Source of the DNA: PHAA01 sp034927445
GTDB lineage: Bacteria; Bacillota; Syntrophomonadia; Syntrophomonadales; Syntrophomonadaceae
Assembly: GCA_034927445.1 (NCBI GenBank)
Contig: JAYFPZ010000005.1
Coordinates: 62,001-126,000 of the forward strand
Reading direction: 5' to 3'
DNA length: 64,000 bases
Below, one piece after another: positions 42,904 through 51,541 of the stretch. A program made the position numbers and the translations under genes. The notes below the pieces were generated by a model that had not been told where the DNA came from, ran no database searches, and worked only from the letters and a program-made list of their open reading frames with translations. Position 1 is the first letter of the stretch. The number at the start of each line of letters is the position of its first letter.

Positions 42904-43770
42904 CTAAGGATTGGTATCGTTCATATACAGGTCATGGGCTATTTGCAATGCTTTTAAGGTAGTCTTGCCAACGATTCCATTGGGGGTAATTTCGGAATGT
43001 TCCTGGAAGCGTATCACCGCCTGGCCAGTTTTTTTTCCATAATATCCATCAAGAGTATTTGCAAAATAGCTCAGGTCATAAAGCATTTCCTGCACATCTC
43101 TGATCGCTTTACCCCTATCGCCTATTTTCAGGTTACGGATCTTTCTAACTTTTCCGGTAATGCTCACCGGGACCCCTTCCCAGACAAGGTCATATAGCTC
43201 CGTTACATCCTCATTATATAACCGGATACATCCATGGCTGAATGCTCTGCCGATCGAGTTGGGATTGTTGGTGCCATGAATGCCGTAGCTGCCCCAGGGT
43301 ACATTTAATTTCATCCATCTGACTCCAAATGGTCCATCCGGGTTCACCTCTTTGGCGATAATTATCCAATTACCTACCGGTGAGGGAGTAGAGGGCTTGC
43401 CGACCCCCACCGGATAGATTCTGATTGTTTCCCTAAAGGTCAAAGTTAGTATGCGGGTATCCACGTGGATATGGATTTTGGGACTGCCTGGTGCTGAATA
43501 GCTATAGCTGGAAAGAAATAAGGGATCGTTTTTGTTTAGCTCCTTCCAGGTTAGCGGACCGACCAGCCCGTCTACCTTCAACCCGCGTTCATCTTGAAAG
43601 CGGCGCAAAGCATTTGCAGTACTTTCATCGTATATACCATCCGGGGTTCCTGAATCAAAGCCCAGGCGGGCCAGCTTTTTTTGAACTTCCAGCACGTCAG
43701 GGCCCTGCATCATGGGTGTATTTAATCGTATTAATCTGCTCGAATATGCCACGGTAATCATGCCTTCCAT
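42904..43770 (-). CDS. L,D-transpeptidase (YkuD) with two peptidoglycan-binding domains
   Basis: 288 residues. PG-binding domain 1 at about 22-78 (DVLEVQKKLARLGFDSGTPD), YkuD catalytic domain about 97-205 with H165 (GIHGTNN), H179 and nucleophile C181 (SHGCIRL), then a second PG-binding domain (about 213-282). No signal peptide is visible, which recalls YkuD-type enzymes that reach the spore cortex or wall by other means. Forms 3-3 cross-links or attaches proteins. Monocistronic, divergent from the response regulator gene. Confidence 0.9.
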   Translation of the reverse strand: MEGMITVAYSSRLIRLNTPMMQGPDVLEVQKKLARLGFDSGTPDGIYDESTANALRRFQDERGLKVDGLVGPLTWKELNKNDPLFLSSYSYSAPGSPKIHIHVDTRILTLTFRETIRIYPVGVGKPSTPSPVGNWIIIAKEVNPDGPFGVRWMKLNVPWGSYGIHGTNNPNSIGRAFSHGCIRLYNEDVTELYDLVWEGVPVSITGKVRKIRNLKIGDRGKAIRDVQEMLYDLSYFANTLDGYYGKKTGQAVIRFQEHSEITPNGIVGKTTLKALQIAHDLYMNDTNP

Positions 43771-43840
43771 TTTACAAACCTGTTAATATATTCTATTTAT
43801 TTTCCTGCAATTGGTTACGATCAGCGTGGTATATTTCACT

Positions 43841-43858
43841 TCGTTTAACCTCCGTTTA
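43841..43858 (+). promoter_or_regulatory. Two 11-bp-phased half-sites upstream of the two-component operon
   Basis: TCGTTTA (43841) and CCGTTTA (43852) start exactly 11 bp apart, the usual spacing for tandem OmpR-family half-sites. The same CCGTTTA unit recurs four times before the exporter genes at 45660. Confidence 0.5.
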
Positions 43859-43945
43859 TATTTACGTGTTACGATAAATAAACTTAAATAATTTATCAAT
43901 TTTACTGCGTATAATGGGGAAAAATGAGCGGAACAGGTGATGATA

Positions 43946-44623
43946 ATGAGTAAAATTATGATTGCAGACGATGACCCCAACATCCGTGAGCTGGTGATTG
44001 CCCTGTTGCAAAACCACGGGTTTGAGACCTGCGAAGCCGCGGACGGTCGCGACGCGCTGCAAAACATGCTAAACGAAAAACCTGATTTGGCGATCATTGA
44101 TGTTATGATGCCGAACATGGACGGCTTTGAACTCTGCCGTCATTTGCGGCGCTACTACGAGAATATGCCGATCTTAATGCTGACGGCCAAAGGGGAGCTG
44201 ACCAACAAGGTGAAAGGCTTCAGACTTGGCGCCGATGATTACCTGACCAAGCCTTTTGAGGGAGATGAGCTGATTGTCCGGGTTCAGGCTCTGCTGCGGC
44301 GTTATAAAATTGAGGCTTCCCAGGTGATTCAGATTGCCAATGTCATTATCGATAAAAACAGCTACAGCATCACGGTGAACGGCGAACGCGAGGATATTCC
44401 CATGAAGGAATTTGAACTGCTCTTCAAGCTGGCGGGGTTCCCCGGCAAAACATTTTCACGCAACCAGTTGATTGAGGATATATGGGGCGTTGACTTTGAG
44501 GGGAACGAACGGACGCTGGACGTCCATGTGAACCGCCTGCGCGACCGTTTCCCGGAGGAACAGGCCGGTTTTAAGATTACAACCGTCCGCGGGCTGGGTT
44601 ACCGGCTGGAGGTGATGGCGTGA
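43946..44623 (+). CDS. OmpR-family response regulator
   Basis: 225 residues. Receiver pocket D8-D10, phospho-acceptor D52 (IDVMMP), T80 and K102 (DYLTKPF); winged helix about 130-222 with MKEFELLFKLAGFP and GLGYRLEV. The ATG at 43946 is best placed relative to CAGGTG; GTG 43937 and ATG 43940 are alternatives. The stop overlaps the kinase start (GTGA). Likely controls the exporter genes downstream and itself through CCGTTTA half-sites. Confidence 0.92.
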   Translation: MSKIMIADDDPNIRELVIALLQNHGFETCEAADGRDALQNMLNEKPDLAIIDVMMPNMDGFELCRHLRRYYENMPILMLTAKGELTNKVKGFRLGADDYLTKPFEGDELIVRVQALLRRYKIEASQVIQIANVIIDKNSYSITVNGEREDIPMKEFELLFKLAGFPGKTFSRNQLIEDIWGVDFEGNERTLDVHVNRLRDRFPEEQAGFKITTVRGLGYRLEVMA

Positions 44624-45678
44624 AACAGGGTAAAAGGCCTCCGGCTGCAATTGCAGTGACGTTGCTTTTAATTGCTTTGGGCGGATTTTTTGCCGCCGGG
44701 TATGGCATAATGTCCGTGATTTACCGGCGGACCGGAACTCCCCCGGAATTTTGGGCGCATATATTTACCGGCCTCTCGGGGATGTTTTTAGTCATATGCG
44801 CTTCCACTATTTTCAGATTATTAGCCAGCAGGTATCCTATCCGGCAGCATAAAAACATGCACAATCAATTGCTTAACGCCATGACCAGAATCTCCCGGGG
44901 GGATTTCGATGTTTTTATCGAACCGCGGGATGATTTATTCCACGACGATCTGGCGGAGGGGATCAATAAAATCGCGAAAGAATTAGGCTCGATGGAACAG
45001 CTGCGGCAGGATTTTATATCCAATGTATCCCATGAGATCCAATCGCCGTTGACCTCCATCAGTGGATTTGCCGCATTATTAAAAAACGATGGGTTGCCAG
45101 CCGCCCAGAAAAATCACTATCTCGGCATTATTGAAGCCGAAACCAAACGGCTGTCCGCGTTAAGCGATAATCTATTGAAATTGTCGGCCCTGGAAACCGG
45201 GGGCGAGTCTTTGTCCTGTAAAGATTACAGGCTCGACAAGCAGCTGGAGGAAGTCGCCCTGATGCTGGAACCGCAGTGGGGCGCCAAGCATATAGCGATG
45301 GAGGCTGATCTGGAGAAACTGACGATACCGGGCGATGAGGGTTTGCTGTCCGAGGTATGGGTGAATCTGCTGTATAATGCCGTAAAATTTACGCCGGAAG
45401 GCGGCGTGATCCGTATTGCTTTAAAAGCCGGGCAGACGGATGTATGCTGTCAGATCAGCGACACCGGTATCGGCATCGCGCCTGAAGACAGGCTCCATAT
45501 ATTTGAGCGGTTTTATAAAGTGGACAAATCCCGCGACCGTGCCCTGGGCGGAAATGGGCTCGGACTGCCCCTCGCCAAGAAAATTGTGGAATTGCATGGC
45601 GGGCACATTACGCTGCAAAGCGAGATAGGGAAGGGTACGACGTTTACGATAACCTTGCCCCGTTTACATTCCGTTTAA
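44620..45678 (+). CDS. Membrane sensor histidine kinase
   Basis: 352 residues. Two membrane segments (about 9-34 and 47-68) with a very short outer loop of the intramembrane-sensing type; HAMP-like linker; H-box with H138 (VSHEIQSPLTSISGFAALL); N-box NLLYNAVKF, G1 DTGIGIA, G2 NGLGLPLAKKI. GTG start at 44620 overlapping the regulator stop. The layout (TCS followed by ABC exporter) is that of antibiotic or lipid-II stress detoxification modules. Confidence 0.92.
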   Translation: MKQGKRPPAAIAVTLLLIALGGFFAAGYGIMSVIYRRTGTPPEFWAHIFTGLSGMFLVICASTIFRLLASRYPIRQHKNMHNQLLNAMTRISRGDFDVFIEPRDDLFHDDLAEGINKIAKELGSMEQLRQDFISNVSHEIQSPLTSISGFAALLKNDGLPAAQKNHYLGIIEAETKRLSALSDNLLKLSALETGGESLSCKDYRLDKQLEEVALMLEPQWGAKHIAMEADLEKLTIPGDEGLLSEVWVNLLYNAVKFTPEGGVIRIALKAGQTDVCCQISDTGIGIAPEDRLHIFERFYKVDKSRDRALGGNGLGLPLAKKIVELHGGHITLQSEIGKGTTFTITLPRLHSV

Positions 45679-45699
45679 GCTGCATTTATCTTCCGTTTA
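45660..45699 (+). promoter_or_regulatory. Four 11-bp-phased half-sites before the DrrAB-like exporter
   Basis: CCGTTTA at 45660, 45671 and 45693 and GCATTTA at 45682 are exactly 11 bp apart. They overlap the end of the kinase gene and end just upstream of a TAAACT box (45711-45716), the position expected for a response-regulator activator site. Confidence 0.65.
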
Positions 45700-45749
45700 A
45701 TTTGCGGCAGTAAACTATCTCCGTAGTAAACCAACAGGAGGTAAACAAC

Positions 45750-46694
45750 GTGCCGATAATCCAAGTGGAAGACCTGATAAAAAAATATGATAAAGCCCCA
45801 ACACCTGCAGTGAAAGGCGTGAGCTTTGCGGTGAACGAAGGAGAATTTTTCGCCTTCCTCGGCCCCAATGGAGCCGGCAAAACCACCACCATTTCGATTC
45901 TGACCACCACCCTTGCTAAAACTTCCGGCCTCGTCACGATCGCGGGATATGACGTAGAGAAGGAAGCCAAACAGGTGCGGGAGAAGGTGGGGATTATTTT
46001 CCAGCAGCCCAGCCTTGACCTGCAGCTCTCAGCGGAAGAAAACATTCGCTTTCACGCTTGCCTGTACGGGATGTTCAGGTATCGTCCCACCTTCCGCCTT
46101 ATGCCCGCCGCTTACCGCAAGCGCGTAATGGACCTGGCTGAGATTGTTGGGATTCAGGATGCCATGTTCAAGCCTGTCAAAAAGATGTCGGGGGGCATGC
46201 AGCGCAAGCTGGAAATTATCCGCAGCCTCATGCACACGCCGTCCGTTTTGTTCCTGGACGAACCGACCCAGGGGCTGGACGCGGTGAGCCGCAGAAGCCT
46301 GTGGGAATACATCAACGAGATCCGTAAAGAGCACGGCACCACGGTTTTTCTGACTACGCACTACATTGATGAGGCCGAGCATGTGGATAAGGTCTGCATT
46401 ATCAATCAGGGACTGGTTGCCAGCTGCTGCCCGCCGGAGGAAATGAAAAGAAGCCTGCTGCGCCAGGAGCTTATCCTGGATGCTGACAATAGGGAAAGCC
46501 TGAGCCGAGAGCTTTCGGAATTAGGTTTGTTCCATAAAAAGGATGCCCATATCATAGTTCCTTATCAGGGCCAAACGGCGCAGGAAATTATAGCCAAGCT
46601 CGAAACCAGACTGACGGTGCTGAAGATCCACGAGCCGTCGCTGGAAGACGCTTATGTGGAATACTTGAACCAGACGGGAGGCGCAGCGGCATGA
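45750..46694 (+). CDS. ABC exporter ATP-binding protein (DrrA-like)
   Basis: 314 residues. Walker A GPNGAGKTTT (about 38-47), signature KKMSGGMQRKLEI, Walker B VLFLDEPTQGLD, H-loop TTHYIDEAE, and the approximately 80-residue DrrA-type C-terminal domain (EPSLEDAYVEYLNQ). GTG start with AGGAGG nine bases upstream. Its end overlaps the permease start by four bases. Probably drug or lipid export regulated by the preceding two-component system. Confidence 0.92.
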   Translation: MPIIQVEDLIKKYDKAPTPAVKGVSFAVNEGEFFAFLGPNGAGKTTTISILTTTLAKTSGLVTIAGYDVEKEAKQVREKVGIIFQQPSLDLQLSAEENIRFHACLYGMFRYRPTFRLMPAAYRKRVMDLAEIVGIQDAMFKPVKKMSGGMQRKLEIIRSLMHTPSVLFLDEPTQGLDAVSRRSLWEYINEIRKEHGTTVFLTTHYIDEAEHVDKVCIINQGLVASCCPPEEMKRSLLRQELILDADNRESLSRELSELGLFHKKDAHIIVPYQGQTAQEIIAKLETRLTVLKIHEPSLEDAYVEYLNQTGGAAA

Positions 46695-47506
46695 ATGAAA
46701 TCGCCTTACAGGAAAAACCAAGTTTGGGGCGTGAAATCAACGCCATTATAACGATCGCGGCGCGGGACATTACCCTCGCCTTAAGATCGCCCGGAACAAT
46801 TATCATGAGCCTGGCCATGCCGCTGATCTTTATGGGGATGATGGGCGGCAGCCTGGCTCAGAATATGGCGGGCGGACTCGGTTTTAATTACAGTAAATTC
46901 ATGTTGGTCGGCATGCTGATCAATATGCTTTTCATGGTAACGACGACGGGGATGACATCGCTGGTGGAAGATCATACCACCGACTTCACCCAGGAAATGC
47001 TGATTTCTCCCGTTTCCCGTTATGCAATCATTGTGGGCAAAATTTTCGGTTCATCCTTCGGAGCAATTGTCAGTATGGCAGGTACCTTGATTGTGGGGCT
47101 GATCATGGGAATTACTCTAAGCCTCGGGCAGCTGCTGCTGGTTCTGATGCTGTCGCCGCTTATGTGCCTTTCCGGGGGCGCGCTGGCGATGATCATCATC
47201 GGGCTGGTAAAAAGCAATAAGACGGCGAATATCGCCGTAATGCTCATAACCATGCCGCAGATGTTTCTTTCCGGCGCCATTATTCCCATCAACCACTCCA
47301 GCGGGGTTCTCTATGGATTAAGCCATGCCATGCCGATGACGTACTGCCTCGATCTGGCCCGGGCGGTGGTCTACGCGGGAACACCGGAGTACGGCAGCGT
47401 GGTGATGTTTGATCCGATGGTGAATTTTATCGCCATTGCAGCTTTGACGGTGATTTGCCTGATAATCGGGACTTATTTTTTCGCCCGTTCGGAGAAAAAC
47501 CGGTAA
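46691..47506 (+). CDS. ABC-2 type exporter permease (DrrB-like)
   Basis: 271 residues, about six membrane segments and the ABC-2 signature region (TGMTSLVEDHTTDFTQEMLI, SPVSRYAIIVGKI). The C-terminal loop ALSGAIIP-like segment (MFLSGAIIPINHSSGVLYGL) is typical of DrrB proteins. ATGA overlap with the ATPase gene. Last gene of the regulator-kinase-ATPase-permease unit. Confidence 0.9.
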   Translation: MNEIALQEKPSLGREINAIITIAARDITLALRSPGTIIMSLAMPLIFMGMMGGSLAQNMAGGLGFNYSKFMLVGMLINMLFMVTTTGMTSLVEDHTTDFTQEMLISPVSRYAIIVGKIFGSSFGAIVSMAGTLIVGLIMGITLSLGQLLLVLMLSPLMCLSGGALAMIIIGLVKSNKTANIAVMLITMPQMFLSGAIIPINHSSGVLYGLSHAMPMTYCLDLARAVVYAGTPEYGSVVMFDPMVNFIAIAALTVICLIIGTYFFARSEKNR

Positions 47507-47551
47507 AACAGGGCAGGCAAGGACGAACCGTCCCCTTGACAATCTTATGAG

Positions 47552-47579
47552 AGGCCTTCCTGTCTGAACAAGAAGGCCT
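47552..47579 (+). terminator. Hairpin after the exporter operon
   Basis: AGGCCTTC (47552-47559) pairs with GAAGGCCT (47572-47579). The T-run is weak (TGCTGTATT), and a TATAAT box for the next gene follows within ten bases. Confidence 0.45.
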
Positions 47580-47643
47580 TGCTGTATTATAATACAAGGA
47601 CAAAGGCATTCCAGAGATACTAAACTAGAATGGAGGATCTTAA

Positions 47644-48258
47644 ATGAAAATGGTTTGTGAATCCGACAACCTGGAAGATTATTTACTGGAATTGGATGTG
47701 GTTGATTATAACCACCCATTAATTGTTGCGAAAGTAAATCAGTTATTTTCTGATTCATTGACCGAAATAGATATAGTCAAGACCGCTTTCGAATTTGTGA
47801 GAGACAGTATCAGCCATTCCATGGATATAAACAGTTCCCGGATTACCTGCAAAGCCTCCGAAGTTCTGCATTACAAAGAAGGCATCTGCTATGCCAAATC
47901 CAATCTTCTGGCCGCCATCTTAAGAAAAAAGGGCATCCCGGCGGGCTTCTGCTACCAGCGGCTCACCATTGGTGATACACCCGACACCGGCTACTGCATT
48001 CATGCTCTTAATGCCATCTATCTGAAGACCTTGCATCGCTGGGTTAGGCTGGATGCCAGGGGAAACAAAGAAGCAGTCAATGCCCAATTCTCGATTGATG
48101 AAGAAGAACTTGCTTTCCCGGTAAGATTCCAATATGACGAACATGACTATCCCGCCATTTACAGCCGGCCCCACCCTGATACCATCAGAACCTTAAAACA
48201 GAACACGGATTGTATTGATATGGTTCTGCATCATTTGCCCACTGAATTGAAATCATAA
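47644..48258 (+). CDS. Transglutaminase-like cysteine protease-fold protein
   Basis: 204 residues. The catalytic triad of the transglutaminase-like superfamily is visible: C82 (EGICYAKSNLLAAILRKKGI), H120 (YCIHALNAIYL) and D137 (WVRLDARGNK). No signal peptide, so cytoplasmic. Members may be proteases or amidases; the substrate is unknown. GGAGG precedes the ATG. Monocistronic. Confidence 0.85.
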   Translation: MKMVCESDNLEDYLLELDVVDYNHPLIVAKVNQLFSDSLTEIDIVKTAFEFVRDSISHSMDINSSRITCKASEVLHYKEGICYAKSNLLAAILRKKGIPAGFCYQRLTIGDTPDTGYCIHALNAIYLKTLHRWVRLDARGNKEAVNAQFSIDEEELAFPVRFQYDEHDYPAIYSRPHPDTIRTLKQNTDCIDMVLHHLPTELKS

Positions 48259-48360
48259 GACCGCTCATTATATTCAAATTTGTTCCTCTCTGTTACAGAG
48301 CACCAGTTCGGCTGCTCGGATGGAAGCACGTATATTAATATTACTAAGTGTAAGATATAG

Positions 48361-48390
48361 TTGACTAAATGTAAGATGAATGAGTATAAT
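48361..48390 (+). promoter_or_regulatory. Promoter of the first HTH/membrane pair
   Basis: TTGACT (48361-48366), 18-bp spacer, TATAAT (48385-48390). A CTAA(A/G)TGTAAGAT sequence occurs twice, at about 48343 and 48365, and may be the operator for the HTH protein encoded downstream. Confidence 0.6.
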
Positions 48391-48412
48391 GTAGTTGATA
48401 GGAGGTGAGTCC

Positions 48413-48607
48413 TTGAAAAATAAGAAAATGAAGATCGCCAGAGTAGAATGTGATGTATCCCAGGAACAATTAGCTGAAATTGTGGGGGTGACGAGACAGA
48501 CAATTAATTTAATTGAGTCTGGCAACTATAATCCGAGTCTGAAGTTGTGTATTGAAATATGCAAAGCTCTTAATAAGACTTTAAATGATTTATTTTGGGA
48601 GGAATAA
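48413..48607 (+). CDS. XRE-family small HTH regulator
   Basis: 64 residues, essentially one HTH domain (VSQEQLAEIVGVTRQTINLI, ESGNYNPSLKLCIEICKAL) with the short C-terminal LNDLFWEE helix. It belongs to the compact YozG/YvaO-like group usually paired with a small membrane protein. TTG start at 48413 with GGAGGTGAG upstream; an internal ATG at 48428 is possible. Three bases before the membrane-protein gene. Confidence 0.85.
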   Translation: MKNKKMKIARVECDVSQEQLAEIVGVTRQTINLIESGNYNPSLKLCIEICKALNKTLNDLFWEE

Positions 48608-48610
48608 AGT

Positions 48611-49084
48611 ATGGATACAGACAGAATTGTTAAAGAGTCCAAAATGATAATGTTTGTAACGTTGAGTGTCGGCATAGCTATTTTAGCAATCGGGGTAACA
48701 TTCAGTTTAATGAATATTGATCTGATATCAAACCCCAAAGCGATCATAGGATTGTCATTTATTCCGCTCAGTGTGGCATTTGCTTATTACATTAAGTTAT
48801 CGTCTATAAAGAAATCACCCCAAAAGATGTGCAACCTAATTATTACCGAGAATGATGAGAGGCTCGTAGCATTAAAAAACGAGGCGGATGCCAAAACGCT
48901 GAAGATTCTTCAAGGAGTATTGTTTTTAACCTATGTGGGCTATACCTTAATGGTCCCGGAGGATATTTTTGAGTCAACCGGCTGGTGGCTTTTAATGATC
49001 CTTTTGCTTTTTTCTCTCATGTTGCAGGGAATACTGCTTACGAGAGCAATGGGTAACGATACTTCTAAAGCTGATGGAGAATAA
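48611..49084 (+). CDS. Membrane protein paired with the HTH regulator
   Basis: 157 residues, four membrane segments (about 13-34, 43-62, 98-114 and 123-143). No recognised family motif; similar HTH plus multi-TM pairs recur in Firmicutes. GGGAGG site. Co-transcribed with the HTH gene. Confidence 0.75.
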   Translation: MDTDRIVKESKMIMFVTLSVGIAILAIGVTFSLMNIDLISNPKAIIGLSFIPLSVAFAYYIKLSSIKKSPQKMCNLIITENDERLVALKNEADAKTLKILQGVLFLTYVGYTLMVPEDIFESTGWWLLMILLLFSLMLQGILLTRAMGNDTSKADGE

Positions 49085-49258
49085 TAGAGTTTATGGCGCT
49101 GGAAAAACCGGCTTGACCAAAGCCATAAAACCACCTGCCATCGAAAATAGCAATAAATACCATCCCTTTCCTGTAACATTCAGCATATTTTGATCGTTAT
49201 TATTGGTATAAAACAACCAGCCCGGTATTGGAAACAATTTTAAGGGAGTGGGTATGAC

Positions 49259-49408
49259 TTGCAGAAACTATTTTCAATTGGATGCATATTATTCGTAGCG
49301 CTATTTGTTAGGCTAAGTGGATTTATGACAATATTCCTGCAGGGACACCGGTATATATACATAAGTAATAAGAAGGAGATGATAATATATCAATGGCAAG
49401 CAGGGTGA
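49259..49408 (+). CDS. Possible 49-residue hydrophobic peptide
   Basis: TTG at 49259, about eight bases after AAGGGAGTG, opens a 49-residue frame beginning LQKLFSIGCILFVALFVRLS, one membrane segment with a hydrophilic tail. Its end overlaps the lipoprotein gene start. Could be a small coupled gene or a chance frame. The rest of 49085-49392 shows nothing else. Confidence 0.25.
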   Translation: MQKLFSIGCILFVALFVRLSGFMTIFLQGHRYIYISNKKEMIIYQWQAG

Positions 49409-50520
49409 AATCGATCGTTACAGTGCTAATCTTATGCCTGGTCTTCTTAACGGGTTGTGCTTCAACCAAAAATGAAACGCTGGAACAGCCTGATAAGAAC
49501 GGAGAAAACAACCAAGCTGAAATAGTAAGCACCTTGAATTCCAATACAGAAGTATTTAAGACCACCTGGTCCCCAGACGGAACCATGGTTGTCTATATTC
49601 AGACCGGCAAACCGGAAAAGAACGGATTAGATGAAGCGTATATCTGGAAAGTGGGAGAACAACAGCCCCGATTCGTTCGAGATGTTGCACCGACTACCCA
49701 CGGCTTCACCTGGTCGCCTGACAGCCAGTACTTCCTAATCAGCGAAAAACTAGGTGAAGGCGCTATAAGCAGTATAGTCAGAGCAGATACATTAGCCGAA
49801 GAAGCCTATAAAATAAAAAGCATTACGATCCCGGTGTGGAGTGCGGATAGCAAGGCTTTAGCCTTTGGCAATGAACAGCATGATTATGGTGAAAGCTGGG
49901 GATCTTTAGAAGTCTATCAATTGGGACAGCTTAAGGCTGATTATATTTGGTACGCCAAGAATTATCTTTATAAGGTTGATTCATGGGATGCAGAAGGAAA
50001 TATTGCCTACCGGGAAATAAACGCAGAAGGCGAGGAGACCAGCAAAACAACTAAGAATATCAGACCCAGCATCTCCGGTGTACATCTGGGTGATAACCCA
50101 CAGCAGGTGCGGGCAGCCCTGGGCGAAAACTATGTGGAAACTACTCTGCGAGTAGAAACCGGCCATTTTCCGGAACAGGTGCTGCGCTGGACCTATGCCA
50201 AGGGATACCAGGTCTTTATAGGTGTAAACTCCGGTCAGGTATTGCAAATTATAGCCACAGATCCCGGCGCAGAAAGCAATTTAGGAGTCAAAATCGGGGA
50301 CCGGGCCGAAAAGGTATTCGCGATTTATCGGCCAGGTTATACCGAACCAGAAAGCATTCATGGCGGCAAATTGACCGGGATATTTAAGGTTGAGGGAGCG
50401 GCGGCTCTGGTATTTGGCTTTGATTTGAAGGATGGCATGACACTCCGGGACATAAGGCCTGAGAATAGGATTGTAAGCATGAATTTGACTTACCCGTCAA
50501 TTTTAGACGATTCCTTTTAA
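49393..50520 (+). CDS. Lipoprotein with WD40-like/PD40 repeats
   Basis: 375 residues. Lipoprotein signal with lipobox LTGC (Cys22), an acidic linker, then propeller-like segments (TTWSPDGTMVVYI, FTWSPDSQYFLI, PVWSADSKALAF) and a C-terminal part with two related motifs (SGVHLGDNPQQVRAALG and LGVKIGDRAEKVFAIY). Extracytoplasmic binding or sensing is likely. The ribosome site AAGGAG is 16 bases from the ATG, so the exact start is uncertain. Confidence 0.75.
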   Translation: MASRVKSIVTVLILCLVFLTGCASTKNETLEQPDKNGENNQAEIVSTLNSNTEVFKTTWSPDGTMVVYIQTGKPEKNGLDEAYIWKVGEQQPRFVRDVAPTTHGFTWSPDSQYFLISEKLGEGAISSIVRADTLAEEAYKIKSITIPVWSADSKALAFGNEQHDYGESWGSLEVYQLGQLKADYIWYAKNYLYKVDSWDAEGNIAYREINAEGEETSKTTKNIRPSISGVHLGDNPQQVRAALGENYVETTLRVETGHFPEQVLRWTYAKGYQVFIGVNSGQVLQIIATDPGAESNLGVKIGDRAEKVFAIYRPGYTEPESIHGGKLTGIFKVEGAAALVFGFDLKDGMTLRDIRPENRIVSMNLTYPSILDDSF

Positions 50521-50522
50521 AA

Positions 50523-50557
50523 GAGGCAAGGAGGACTTGTTTTGTCTCTCTTGCCTC
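50523..50557 (+). terminator. Hairpin after the lipoprotein gene
   Basis: GAGGCAAG (50523-50530) pairs with CTTGCCTC (50550-50557), with a partly paired inner stem and TTGTTTT loop, three bases after the stop. No T-run follows. Confidence 0.5.
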
Positions 50558-50644
50558 CAATGGCTATACCCGTCATCCGGGAAACTACGCCAAGATTAAT
50601 TCGCTTACAGTTAGTGTCGATGGGTATGGTAAGATTGAAAAAGA

Positions 50645-51145
50645 TCATTTGCCGTATCTTTTAATGACGCCGCAGGCGGCTCGTTTTCCGGAATTTCCGG
50701 ATGGCTGAGTTCGATAATCGTCAGGATTGATATGGATCATAACGCTGCGATCAACGACCTCGGAAGGTCTGAAACGATTGGTATAAAATTTCATTTTGGC
50801 TTTTCCGTTATTAGAGAAAACAACCGGAAAATCACCGGCATGATTGCCATGCGGTTGATTGGTTGGGTTCCAGTGTCCCCCAGCCGCTAGAAACGGGTCT
50901 GCAGGATCACCGATGGTACAGATGCCAAACTCATGGATATGAAACCCGTGAGGACCAATGGGGGATTCGCCATTCTGAGCGGGCGTATAAGGCGGCAACC
51001 CTTTCAGCTTGGCATATACCAGAGCCCCGTCTTTATAAGGGAAAAAGTAGACAACACCGTTAATCTCAGGAGCCACGGGACCACCATGCACATAAGCCTT
51101 AATTATGCTCCTTTTTCGCTTTTTGCATCTCAATACATAGGCCAT
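50645..51145 (-). CDS. Cu/Zn superoxide dismutase, no signal peptide
   Basis: 166 residues. Copper/zinc ligands are present in order: H69 and H71 (GFHIHEFG), H91 (GGHWNP), H99, H102 and D105 (PHGNHAGDFP), and the late histidine in MIHINPDDYRTQPSGNSG, with Arg in SGKRAACGVI and cysteines for the disulphide. The N-terminus is basic with no secretion signal, unlike most bacterial SodC and like the spore-associated Bacillus homologue. GAAGG precedes the ATG. Confidence 0.87.
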   Translation of the reverse strand: MAYVLRCKKRKRSIIKAYVHGGPVAPEINGVVYFFPYKDGALVYAKLKGLPPYTPAQNGESPIGPHGFHIHEFGICTIGDPADPFLAAGGHWNPTNQPHGNHAGDFPVVFSNNGKAKMKFYTNRFRPSEVVDRSVMIHINPDDYRTQPSGNSGKRAACGVIKRYGK

Positions 51146-51494
51146 AGTTTTCTTCCTTCTCTCCGCTTTAATAAAGAATGTCGGGATAATCCAAGCACTC
51201 TTAATAATATATGATAAATTTTTCCAGTGAGTGATTAATTAGGCTGGCAAAGGCCATCGCCATATTTTTTCGCATCACTCCTGGCTCACCCGGCAGGTCT
51301 AGGGTATATCAATATTGACAGATTTCAGAGAAGTAAGAGAGTATATAGGGAGTAAAAAGTATTTTTCGGAGGCTAAGATGAGGCAAGGGGGCTCTTGATC
51401 ATCTTGGCCCCAAGCCGCTGACCGGAACCTAGTATTAGAGACGTCGAATATATGGCAGATTAGACGCTCCGGAGATAAAAAGGCAGATAGCGGT

Positions 51495-51523
51495 TTGGTT
51501 GGATGAAAACCTGACAATATAAT
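51495..51523 (+). promoter_or_regulatory. Sigma-A-type promoter
   Basis: TTGGTT (51495-51500), 17-bp spacer, TATAAT (51518-51523), just ahead of the ATG at 51542. Apart from this, the 51146-51541 stretch shows nothing notable. Confidence 0.55.
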
Positions 51524-51541
51524 AATGGAGGATATGCCACA

